Assembly: GCA_017473115.1 (NCBI GenBank) | Contig: JAFUNC010000010.1 | Span: forward strand, 1 to 64,000 | Length of the DNA stretch: 64,000 bases | Reading direction: 5' to 3' | Source: Lachnospiraceae bacterium | Lineage (GTDB): Bacteria; Bacillota; Clostridia; Lachnospirales; Lachnospiraceae | Part shown: positions 7,999-15,376 of the stretch, one piece after another | Position numbering within the stretch: the stretch's first letter is position 1 | Layout: each line of letters begins with the position of its first letter | Translations under genes and position numbers: made by a program | The notes under the pieces: model-generated | The model's database searches: none | The model's input: the letters and a program-made list of their open reading frames with translations, nothing else | What the model was told of the DNA's origin: nothing

Positions 7999-8682
7999 AT
8001 GTCATTCTTTTTTACGGCAGAAGAGTATGACGGAGTAACATCCTACCTTCCCACAACCGCAGGTTATGGAGTGTTAATTGTTTTAATGTTGGCGATTCTT
8101 TTCATTGCCTGCTACTGTAACGGCAAAAAAAATGTCAAACTCAGTAGTAAACAATTGGCGTTTTCTGCAATGGCCATGGCACTTGCGGTGGTAACTTCCA
8201 TGATTAAATTATTTGAGTTACCAATGGGTGGTTCGGTTACTTTGTGCAGTATGCTCTTTGTTGTACTTATCGGCTATTGGTTCGGACCGAGAGCCGGTCT
8301 TATGACCGCCATTGCATACGGATTTCTTCAGTTGATTCTGGAGCCGTACATTATACATCCGATGCAGATGATGGTGGATTATATTTTTGCTTTTGGAGCA
8401 CTGGGATTGTCCGGGATTTTTACCGACAAAAAACATGGCTTGCTCCTGGGCTATTGGGTAGCGGTATTCGGACGATTTGTATTTGCGTTCCTTTCCGGAA
8501 TGATTTTCTTCGGCTCTGCGGCAGCAGACTATAATATGTCCATACCGGTTTATTCGGCAGTGTATAACGGATCCTATCTGTTGGCGGAAGGAATTATTAC
8601 CACAATTGTTATTTGTATTCCGCCCGTTAATAAGGCATTGGCGGGAATCAAAAAGATGGCGCTTGCCGAGAAAAAATCATAG
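7999..8682 (+). CDS. thiT: Energy-coupling factor thiamine transporter substrate-binding protein ThiT
   Basis: S-component of an ECF transporter that binds thiamine in the membrane; it needs the shared EcfA/A'/T module, which is not in this window. The 227-residue protein has six membrane segments; the thiamine-site region is visible as GPRAGLMTAIAYGFLQLILEP. The ATG at 7999 follows AAAGGAGG by six bases, whereas the in-frame ATG at 7981 lies within the riboswitch terminator loop and is rejected. Regulation by the TPP riboswitch directly upstream confirms the substrate. A terminator follows at 8693. Confidence 0.95.
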   Translation: MSFFFTAEEYDGVTSYLPTTAGYGVLIVLMLAILFIACYCNGKKNVKLSSKQLAFSAMAMALAVVTSMIKLFELPMGGSVTLCSMLFVVLIGYWFGPRAGLMTAIAYGFLQLILEPYIIHPMQMMVDYIFAFGALGLSGIFTDKKHGLLLGYWVAVFGRFVFAFLSGMIFFGSAAADYNMSIPVYSAVYNGSYLLAEGIITTIVICIPPVNKALAGIKKMALAEKKS

Positions 8683-8692
8683 CGATGTAAAA

Positions 8693-8726
8693 GAGGCTTC
8701 CTGTCTTGTGCAGGAGGCTTCTTTGG
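8693..8726 (+). terminator. Rho-independent terminator of thiT
   Basis: GAGGCTTCCTG (8693-8703) pairs with CAGGAGGCTTC (8711-8721) over 11 positions including two G-U pairs, followed by TTTGGTT. Confidence 0.75.
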
Positions 8727-8779
8727 TTATAAAGTATATCGTCTTAACCAATAATTTGCCCCTATTTTCCAGTCTTTGC

Positions 8780-8808
8780 TTGTAAAGAAAAGTAAAATTG
8801 AGTATACT
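8780..8808 (+). promoter_or_regulatory. Probable hisC promoter
   Basis: TTGTAA (8780-8785), 17-base spacer, TATACT (8803-8808), about 75 bases upstream of the hisC start. Confidence 0.5.
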
Positions 8809-8884
8809 ATTACATTGAGTGGATAAATTGAGGGATATATTTGACAACAAATGACCTTTAAATACAAAATCCATGTGGAGGAAT

Positions 8885-9958
8885 ATGAGCTGGGAAAGCA
8901 ATGTACGTAAAGTGGTTCCTTATGTTCCCGGAGAACAGCCGAAGGCCGCGAATATTATTAAATTAAATACCAATGAAAATCCGTATCCCCCTGCCCCCGG
9001 TGTAAAAGAGGCAATGGAGAGATATACCGAGCGTTCGCAGGAATTGCGTTTATATCCAAGTCCGACGGTAGAGAATCTTGTAAAAGATTTGGCGGAATAC
9101 TATAAGTTGGCGGAGGAACAGATTTTTGTCGGAGTAGGGTCCGATGATGTGTTGGCAACTGCATTTTTGACCTTTTTTCATTCGGATAAACCGGTATTGT
9201 TCCCGGATATTACATATTCATTTTATGAGGTGTGGGCACAATTGTATGATGTTCCATACGTAAAAAAACCTTTGGATGAGGATTTTAATATTGTTAAAGA
9301 AGACTATTTGGGCGGTAAAAACGGCGGAGTTGTGATTACAAATCCCAATGCGCCTACCGGTATCGCCAGAAGCCGAGAATGGGTGGAAGACATTATCCGG
9401 GCAAATTCCGATTGTGTTGTGATTGTGGATGAGGCTTATGTGGATTTTGGCGGTGAAAGTTGTCTGCCGCTTATAGAAAAATATGATAATGTCCTGGTGG
9501 TGCATACTTTCTCTAAATCGCGTTCTCTTGCAGGGCTTCGTGTAGGCGTCGGCATGGGAAGCAAGAAGTTGATTCAATATTTGAACGATGTGAAGTTTTC
9601 AATTAATTCTTATACCATTAACCGTCCCACACTGGAATATGCATCCCTATCCTTAAAAGATGAACCTTATTTCAGAAAATGTGTGGATCAAATTTGTGCA
9701 ACCAGGGAATGGACGATGGAAGAATTACGCAAATTAGATTTTACGATGACGGACAGCAAAACGAACTTTGTATTTGCAAAGCATAAAGATGTGCCTGCGG
9801 AAGAACTTTTTGAAATGTTAAAACAAAAAGGTGTGTATGTCAGATATTTTAAAGCACCACGTATTAACGAATATTTGCGCATCACCATTGGTACGGATGA
9901 AGAAATGCAGGTATTGATAAAAGAGTTAGAATTATACCTAAAAAATAAAAATGTTTAA
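8885..9958 (+). CDS. hisC: Histidinol-phosphate aminotransferase
   Basis: PLP-dependent class I/II aminotransferase that converts imidazole acetol phosphate and glutamate to L-histidinol phosphate and 2-oxoglutarate in histidine synthesis. The 357 residues include the N-terminal KLNTNENPYPP motif typical of HisC, TNPNAPTG, VDEAYVDF, the PLP-lysine motif TFSKSRSLAGLRVG, and the phosphate-binding Arg near the C-terminus (EYLRITIGT). I use the ATG at 8885 (MSWESNVRK), as in relatives; GGAGG ends only three bases before it, an unusually short spacing, and the ATG at 8873 lacks a site altogether. It is outside any his operon, so a broader role (for example aromatic amino acids) is possible. Confidence 0.9.
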   Translation: MSWESNVRKVVPYVPGEQPKAANIIKLNTNENPYPPAPGVKEAMERYTERSQELRLYPSPTVENLVKDLAEYYKLAEEQIFVGVGSDDVLATAFLTFFHSDKPVLFPDITYSFYEVWAQLYDVPYVKKPLDEDFNIVKEDYLGGKNGGVVITNPNAPTGIARSREWVEDIIRANSDCVVIVDEAYVDFGGESCLPLIEKYDNVLVVHTFSKSRSLAGLRVGVGMGSKKLIQYLNDVKFSINSYTINRPTLEYASLSLKDEPYFRKCVDQICATREWTMEELRKLDFTMTDSKTNFVFAKHKDVPAEELFEMLKQKGVYVRYFKAPRINEYLRITIGTDEEMQVLIKELELYLKNKNV

Positions 9959-9970
9959 AGGAGACTGAAA

Positions 9971-10480
9971 ATGACAGCAGTAGCAGAATGGTTTGCCCAG
10001 ACATTAGGGCAGTATATATCACCGGAATGGGTTGTTTTTATTATTTCCATGATTCCTATCTTGGAGTTGCGTGGAGGATTGATTGCGGCATCGATTTTAG
10101 AGATTCCCATTGTCAAAGCGATTCCTTTTTGTATTGCAGGAAACATAGTTCCCATTCCGTTTATCCTGCTTTTTATTAAAAAGATTTTAAAATGGATGCA
10201 GAATGTGAAAGGTTTGCGTGTAATTGCAAACTGGCTTGAAAAGAAAGCAATGAAGAAAAGTGACGCCTTAAAAAAAGGTGAGTTCTGGGGGCTTGCGCTG
10301 TTTGTAGGTGTTCCGCTTCCGGGTACAGGTGCTTGGACCGGTTCCTTGATTGCGGCATTGTTTGATGTGAAGTTAAAGAAAGCGGTTGGAGCAATATTGC
10401 TTGGTATTGTGATTGCGACTATCATTATGTCCATCCTCTCTTATGGATTGTTAGATGTAATTATGGGATGGTTTGCATAA
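9971..10480 (+). CDS. Small multidrug export protein family (COG2426) membrane protein
   Basis: A 169-residue integral membrane protein with family marks MIPILELRGGLIAAS near the N-terminus and FVGVPLPGTGAWTGSLIAAL in the middle, both membrane-embedded glycine-rich turns reminiscent of re-entrant loops in the wider DedA/VTT superfamily. About four membrane segments. The family name (small multidrug export) comes from limited work; transport activity is unproven. It starts 12 bases after hisC with an AAAGGAG site, so it is cotranscribed with it. Confidence 0.85.
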   Translation: MTAVAEWFAQTLGQYISPEWVVFIISMIPILELRGGLIAASILEIPIVKAIPFCIAGNIVPIPFILLFIKKILKWMQNVKGLRVIANWLEKKAMKKSDALKKGEFWGLALFVGVPLPGTGAWTGSLIAALFDVKLKKAVGAILLGIVIATIIMSILSYGLLDVIMGWFA

Positions 10481-10497
10481 GATAAAAGAGGTGTGCA

Positions 10498-11361
10498 GTG
10501 GAAGCATATACAGATTTTGCAAGTGTGTATGATACATTTATGGATGAAACGCCTTATGAAGAGTGGGCGGAGTTTCTCCATAAATTGATAGAAGAACATG
10601 GTATATCCGAACCGCTTTGTAAAAGGAACGATGCGGATAAAAAGTCCGAAGGTGCGCAGGAAAAGAGCAAAACTGCGGTAGAGACGGTAACGGATGTTCT
10701 TGCATCCGAAAAGAATCTGGTTCTTGACTTGGGTTGCGGTACAGGAACTCTGACAGAACTTTTGTATCGTAAAGGTTATGATATGATTGGCGTGGATTTT
10801 TCGCAGGAAATGCTGAATATTGCATTAAGCAAAAAGGAAAAGTCCGGTAGTGAGATTCTATATTTATGCCAGGATATGAGAGAATTGGATTTGTACAGTA
10901 CGGTAGGTACCGTTATCAGTGCCTGTGATTCGGTCAATTATCTTCTGGATGAGGAAGAGGTCGTTGAGACATTTCGTCTGGTAAATAATTATCTGTATCC
11001 GGGCGGATTATTTGTATTTGATTTTAATACAACATATAAATACGAGTGTGTGATTGGGGATACCACGATTGCCGAGAATCGTGAAGAATGCAGTTTTATC
11101 TGGGATAATTTTTATCACGAAGAGGAAGGAATCAATGAGTATGATTTGACTATTTTTGTAAAAGAAGGAAAGGACGGACTGTTTCGAAAATTTACGGAAA
11201 CCCATTATCAAAGAGGGTATACATTAGATGAGATGAAGTCTTTTGTGGAAAAAGCAGGACTTAAGTTTGTCAAAGCATTCGATGCGGATACTCACAAGGT
11301 ACCTACAGAAAACAGTGAGCGTATTTATATCGTTGCAAAAGAGCAAGAGAAAATGAAATGA
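10498..11361 (+). CDS. Class I SAM-dependent methyltransferase
   Basis: A 287-residue Rossmann-fold methyltransferase with motif I at LVLDLGCGTGTLTELL, the acidic end of strand 2 at GVDFSQEML, and motif IV-like CDSVNYLL. A charged, Lys/Glu-rich insertion of about 25 residues (about 41-68) separates the N-terminal cap from motif I and looks disordered. Start is GTG at 10498 with AAAGAGG six bases before it. Substrate unknown. Its stop codon TGA overlaps an ATG at 11358 that is in frame with hslO, suggesting translational coupling. Confidence 0.87.
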   Translation: MEAYTDFASVYDTFMDETPYEEWAEFLHKLIEEHGISEPLCKRNDADKKSEGAQEKSKTAVETVTDVLASEKNLVLDLGCGTGTLTELLYRKGYDMIGVDFSQEMLNIALSKKEKSGSEILYLCQDMRELDLYSTVGTVISACDSVNYLLDEEEVVETFRLVNNYLYPGGLFVFDFNTTYKYECVIGDTTIAENREECSFIWDNFYHEEEGINEYDLTIFVKEGKDGLFRKFTETHYQRGYTLDEMKSFVEKAGLKFVKAFDADTHKVPTENSERIYIVAKEQEKMK

Positions 11362-11371
11362 TTTCATTTTC
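11349..11371. repeat. Perfect palindrome at the methyltransferase-hslO junction
   Basis: GAAAATGAAA (11349-11358) and TTTCATTTTC (11362-11371) form a perfect 10-bp inverted repeat around the TGA stop of the methyltransferase gene. No T run follows, so it is not a standard terminator; it could modulate coupling to hslO. Confidence 0.6.
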
Positions 11372-11411
11372 TGATTGGAAAGGAGAACGCAGAGGACTGC
11401 CGTTTGATGAA

Positions 11412-12293
11412 ATGAGTGATTATATTGTAAGAGCAACTGCAGGCGATGCACAGATTCGTGTATTTGCGGCATATACAAAGGATATGGTGGAAGAAGCAAG
11501 AAGACGTCATGATACCAGCCCGGTGGCAACAGCAGCGTTGGGCAGGCTTATGACGGCAGGTGCTATGATGGGAAGTATGTTAAAAGGAGAAAAAGACCTT
11601 TTAACCTTGCGCATTAATGCAAGTGGTCCGATTCAGGGCATTACCGTAACTGCGGATTCCAAAGCAAGGGTCAAAGGATATGTGGGCAATCCAAACGTAA
11701 TCCTTCCGGCGAATAAGGCAGGCAAACTGGATGTGGCCGGAGCGGTAGGTATTGGATTTATAGATGTCATTAAGGATATGGGGCTAAAAGAGCCTTATGT
11801 GGGACAGACCGTGTTGCAGACCGGTGAAATTGCAGAGGATTTAACTTTTTACTTTGCCAATTCGGAGCAAGTGCCCTCTTCCGTAGGCTTAGGCGTATTG
11901 ATGAATAAAGATAATACTGTGGCGCAGGCCGGCGGTTTTATCATCCAGTTAATGCCTTTTGCACAGGAATCGGTAATCGCGCAGTTGGAAGAGAATTTAA
12001 AAGAAATTACCAGTGTAACCACACTTTTGTCACAGGGAAAAACTCCGGAGGATTTGGTCGAACTTTTGTGTAAGGGACTGGATCCTGTGATTTCGGATAA
12101 AACAGATACCGGTTTTTATTGTAACTGTGATAAAGCCAGAGTGGAAAAAGCCTTAATCAGTATAGGGAAAAAAGAGATTCAGTCAATGATTGATGACGGA
12201 GAAGATATCGAAATGAAGTGTCATTTCTGTAATACGGCTTATGTATTTACTGTAGATGATTTAAAGAGTCTTGCCGTGAAATCAAGAGCATAA
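11412..12293 (+). CDS. hslO: Redox-regulated chaperone Hsp33
   Basis: Cytosolic holdase chaperone switched on by oxidative unfolding stress. The 293 residues carry the family start MSDYIVRATA, the N-terminal core (ATAALGRLMTAGAMMG), and the C-terminal zinc-binding switch with four cysteines in NCDKARV and KCHFCNTAY (CxC and CxxC). In reduced cells zinc binds the cysteines; oxidation forms two disulfides and activates it. The ATG at 11412 matches relatives but lacks a clear ribosome binding site; an in-frame ATG at 11358 overlaps the stop of the preceding gene and may be the true start by re-initiation, adding 18 residues. Confidence 0.93.
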   Translation: MSDYIVRATAGDAQIRVFAAYTKDMVEEARRRHDTSPVATAALGRLMTAGAMMGSMLKGEKDLLTLRINASGPIQGITVTADSKARVKGYVGNPNVILPANKAGKLDVAGAVGIGFIDVIKDMGLKEPYVGQTVLQTGEIAEDLTFYFANSEQVPSSVGLGVLMNKDNTVAQAGGFIIQLMPFAQESVIAQLEENLKEITSVTTLLSQGKTPEDLVELLCKGLDPVISDKTDTGFYCNCDKARVEKALISIGKKEIQSMIDDGEDIEMKCHFCNTAYVFTVDDLKSLAVKSRA

Positions 12294-12296
12294 TAA

Positions 12297-12336
12297 AACT
12301 GCCTTTGCATGTTGTATGCAAGGGCAGTTCTTTTTT
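12297..12336. terminator. Terminator between hslO and the convergent gene
   Basis: AACTGCC...TTGCAT (12297-12310) pairs with ATGCAA...GGCAGTT (12316-12329), followed by a run of six T. It overlaps the end of the convergent gene at 12335. Confidence 0.85.
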
Positions 12337-12814
12337 ATTCTTCCGGTTCGGCAGGGAGGTTTGTGGTTTTTGCCTTGTTAAGGGAAACTTCAATTGCTTC
12401 TAAAATCACCAGTGAGGTGTATTTGGCATCGGAAGGATAGGTAATCGTATCCAAAGACTGGGCGTCAATAATTTGAGCGGTCAAATCATCAAAGGAAGGT
12501 TTGATTAAGGGAAACATGGTTTCCACATCTTCGCTCAGGTTAACAAGTTCAATGGAGGTAATGGCATTGGCATCTACCATAACTTCGATATCGAGTGTCT
12601 GACTTCCTAAGTTGACGGTGGTTGAATAGATACCCGGTATGTATTTGTTATCAGACACTGTGGGAGCCGGTAATTCCGGTGCGGTTTCTTCCTGTTTATC
12701 AGGAACAAACATAATAATCAGCAACACAACAAATAAGATGCCCAGCAATGCAAAAATTGCGCTATATATTATTTCTTTCATACGAAGTACGACGATTTTG
12801 GTTTTATTACTCAT
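12335..12814 (-). CDS. Membrane-anchored small protein with an FMN-binding-like domain
   Basis: A protein of about 159 residues with one membrane segment near the N-terminus (IIYSAIFALLGILFVVLLIIMFV) and an outside domain. The pattern YIPGIYSTTV...DIEVMVDANAITSIELVNLSE...LTAQIIDAQSLDTI...SDAKYTSLVILEAI resembles the FMN-binding domain that carries covalent FMN in Rnf/Nqr-type electron carriers, with SDAKYTS in place of the usual SGATxTS flavinylation motif. This altered motif makes flavin attachment uncertain. Start at 12814 (MSNKTKIVV) is preferred; an in-frame ATG four codons upstream is possible. Convergent to hslO. Function unknown. Confidence 0.65.
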   Translation of the reverse strand: MSNKTKIVVLRMKEIIYSAIFALLGILFVVLLIIMFVPDKQEETAPELPAPTVSDNKYIPGIYSTTVNLGSQTLDIEVMVDANAITSIELVNLSEDVETMFPLIKPSFDDLTAQIIDAQSLDTITYPSDAKYTSLVILEAIEVSLNKAKTTNLPAEPEE

Positions 12815-12982
12815 ACGCTTCACCATTTCCTTTTCTTATGTTTTAATTGTATTCGCGGAAGAAGGATTTTATGAATGGTATCCGTGGTGTTTTTTCTTGT
12901 GGTTTTATCGGGAATGGAATATAATTATACTGGTATGATTTTGTTTAAAGAAACAATTGAAATAAAAGCGAGGAACAAAAAT

Positions 12983-13816
12983 ATGAAATTTACCAAGATG
13001 CAGGGATGCGGAAATGATTATGTATATGTGAACGGAATGGCGGAAACTGTTTTAAATAAAGCAGAGATAATACCGGCCTTGAGTGACAGACACTTTGGAA
13101 TCGGTGGTGATGGCGTTATTTTTATTAATAAGGGTGTTAATGCGGATTTTGAAATGGAGATGTATAATGCCGACGGATCACGCTCTCAAATGTGCGGAAA
13201 CGGAATACGTTGTGTGGGAAAATTTGTTTATGATAAAGGACTTACGGACCAAAAGGAAATTACGGTAGAAAGTTTCGGTGCGGTGAAATATCTTACATTG
13301 ACAGTGGGTGACGATAATAAGGTCACCAAAGTAAAAGTAGACATGGATGAGCCGGAGTTACAGGCAAGTAAGGTTCCGGTTGTTTGTGAGGATGAGCAGG
13401 CAGTCAAAGTGCCTGTCGAAATCAATGGTAAGAAATATGAGATGACCTGTGTGTCCATGGGAAATCCGCACGCGGTTATTTTTGTGGATGATATTACGGA
13501 TGATATGGTGTGGACAGATGGTAAGGCATTGGAAGTGCATCCTTGTTTTCCGGAAAGAGCCAATATTGAATTTGTGCAGGTAATCAACCGTAATCATATC
13601 AAGATGCGTGTTTGGGAAAGAGGTTCCGGCGAGACATTTGCCTGCGGTACCGGAAGTTGTGCCTGTGTGGTGGCCGGGGTTTTAAACGGTTTGACAGACC
13701 GTAATGTTACCGTATCTTTGTTGGGCGGTGATTTGGATATTGAGTGGAATGCGGAGAATAACCGTGTTTATATGACCGGTCCTGCGGTAACGGTGTTTGA
13801 AGGTGAAATAATTTAA
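12983..13816 (+). CDS. dapF: Diaminopimelate epimerase
   Basis: Cytosolic PLP-independent racemase converting LL- to meso-diaminopimelate for lysine and peptidoglycan synthesis. The 277-residue length is typical. The two catalytic cysteines are in MCGNGIRCVGKF and FACGTGSCACV, and the start MKFTKMQGCGNDYV is the family N-terminus, which fixes the ATG at 12983 (AGG nine bases before) rather than an in-frame ATG at 12875. It appears to be a single-gene unit; no clear terminator hairpin follows. Confidence 0.96.
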   Translation: MKFTKMQGCGNDYVYVNGMAETVLNKAEIIPALSDRHFGIGGDGVIFINKGVNADFEMEMYNADGSRSQMCGNGIRCVGKFVYDKGLTDQKEITVESFGAVKYLTLTVGDDNKVTKVKVDMDEPELQASKVPVVCEDEQAVKVPVEINGKKYEMTCVSMGNPHAVIFVDDITDDMVWTDGKALEVHPCFPERANIEFVQVINRNHIKMRVWERGSGETFACGTGSCACVVAGVLNGLTDRNVTVSLLGGDLDIEWNAENNRVYMTGPAVTVFEGEII

Positions 13817-13889
13817 AAAAAATAAAAAAAGCCATAAAAAATAAAATAAGAATCGTATCTTAATCAGAAGCGGTTCGGAAAGGGGAACG

Positions 13890-14414
13890 ATGACCCAACC
13901 GGAATTTGAGGCAAGTATTGCCAAAATTCAGCGTGGCGATAAAGACGGACTGAAAGAAATCTATGAAGCATATATCAGTTATATTTATACGATTGTACTG
14001 GGCCTGGTGGGAAACCGGGAGAATGCGGAAGACGTCACGTCGGAATTTTTTATTAAACTTTGGACCATAGCGGATACCTATCAAAATAATGGTGCTCACA
14101 AGGCATGGCTTGCTACGGTGGCACGCAATATGGCATTGGATTTTCTGCGGAAAAATAAAAGAGAAATTCCCACAGAGGAATTTGCGGAAGATGTAAGCGA
14201 TGAAGAAACGCCGGAGACACAGGTGGTAGGCGAAATATCGGTGCAGGAAGCACTGGAACTGTTGAATGAGGCAGAACGTCAAATTGTGGATATGAAAGTG
14301 CTTGGAGAGATGTCTTTCCGGGAAATAGCAGAAGCATTACATATCCCGATGGGTACCGTGACATGGCGGTATCAAAATGCAATCAAAAAATTAAGGAGGT
14401 GCGGTTATGAGTAG
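13890..14414 (+). CDS. ECF-type RNA polymerase sigma factor
   Basis: A 174-residue extracytoplasmic-function sigma factor. Region 2 lies at about residues 15-80 (AYISYIYTIVLGLVGNRENAEDVTSEFFIKLW; AWLATVARNMALDFLRK) and region 4 at about 120-172 (LNEAERQIVDMKVLGEMSFREIAEALHIPMGTVTWRYQNAIKKLR). The linker between them is acidic. AAAGGGG precedes the ATG. It overlaps the anti-sigma gene by eight bases, the usual coupled pair. The long membrane/ABC/MoxR cluster that follows the anti-sigma gene is the natural candidate regulon, which is inference from position. Confidence 0.93.
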   Translation: MTQPEFEASIAKIQRGDKDGLKEIYEAYISYIYTIVLGLVGNRENAEDVTSEFFIKLWTIADTYQNNGAHKAWLATVARNMALDFLRKNKREIPTEEFAEDVSDEETPETQVVGEISVQEALELLNEAERQIVDMKVLGEMSFREIAEALHIPMGTVTWRYQNAIKKLRRCGYE

Positions 14415-15219
14415 GAACTTCGAGGAAGCATATAAAGCAGAAGTACAATTGAATATTCCTGATTTGTGGGACCGCATCGAAAGTGCTCTTCCGGAAAAGA
14501 AGGTATCGTCTGAACAGACAACAGTGAGTAAAAAGGCGGAAAATGAGCCGGTAGTAATGAAAGAGGTAACCACAAATTTTAATCATAAATCAAAGAAAAA
14601 ATCCCGTGCATGGATGAAATGGGCTTCTTTGGCGGCGGCTGCACTTTTTATGGTAATTCTATTACCGGCAATAGCGGGTCTGGGAATTTTAGGTGTTTTA
14701 GGCAGCAGTAGTTCTGATATGGCGGCAAATGAATCTGCGGCCGCTCCCGAAATGATGTATCAGGATGTAAAGGAAGAGCCTATGGAAGAAATTACGACAG
14801 ATGCGGAATATAATATGACAGAAGGTGCTGTAGAAGAATTTGTAACTATGGATAGTGCGGCAGAATCGTGGGAAGAGGGCGAGTGCGCGGCACCGACAGT
14901 GGAAGAGAATGCTTCACCGGAAGAGAATGCGCTAATGAGCGATGAACGTACCGTATTGGCAATGGGTATGAAGGCAAAAGTGGTAGGATGTGAGTGGAGT
15001 TCGGATCAATCAATCTATTGCAGAATGTGGTTGGAAATTCCGGAAGAAGCATATGAAACCTTTGCAGAATGTGAGTTTTTTGTAAACGGGCAGTTAGAGG
15101 TTCGTTATTATTACGATGATATCCATTCTGTACCGGAAGGCGGAAATACTTATAAGTTTGATATCATAGAGGTCGGAGGAGGCAGTTGGCTGGTAGCCAA
15201 ATTGCCGGACGAAAATTAA
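14407..15219 (+). CDS. Membrane-bound anti-sigma factor
   Basis: A 270-residue protein: a cytosolic N-terminal part of about 70 residues (start MSRNFEEAYKAEVQLNIPDLWDRIESAL, the sigma-binding side), one membrane segment at about 75-100 (WASLAAAALFMVILLPAIAG), a low-complexity acidic linker rich in Glu, Ala and Met, and a C-terminal beta-rich domain of about 90 residues on the outside. AAGGAGG overlaps the sigma gene end. The LNIPDLWDRIE motif is common in clostridial ECF-associated anti-sigma factors. The outer domain is the likely sensor; its signal is unknown. Confidence 0.85.
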   Translation: MSRNFEEAYKAEVQLNIPDLWDRIESALPEKKVSSEQTTVSKKAENEPVVMKEVTTNFNHKSKKKSRAWMKWASLAAAALFMVILLPAIAGLGILGVLGSSSSDMAANESAAAPEMMYQDVKEEPMEEITTDAEYNMTEGAVEEFVTMDSAAESWEEGECAAPTVEENASPEENALMSDERTVLAMGMKAKVVGCEWSSDQSIYCRMWLEIPEEAYETFAECEFFVNGQLEVRYYYDDIHSVPEGGNTYKFDIIEVGGGSWLVAKLPDEN

Positions 15220-15376
15220 AAGAGCAATATGCATCTAAATTGTAGCGGAAAACAAGAGATATTTTGTTGCGGTAGAGCAATATCGTGGTAGAAAGCAAAA
15301 GAAAACAATAGTATAATAGAATCGTGTTTTTGTATGCCGTTTGACGGCAAGCATAAAAGTGAAAAGAGGAATTGGA

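Noticed and set aside
15221-15283. 10-bp direct repeat AGAGCAATAT after the anti-sigma gene
   Set aside because: Short, imperfectly placed relative to any promoter, and likely chance.
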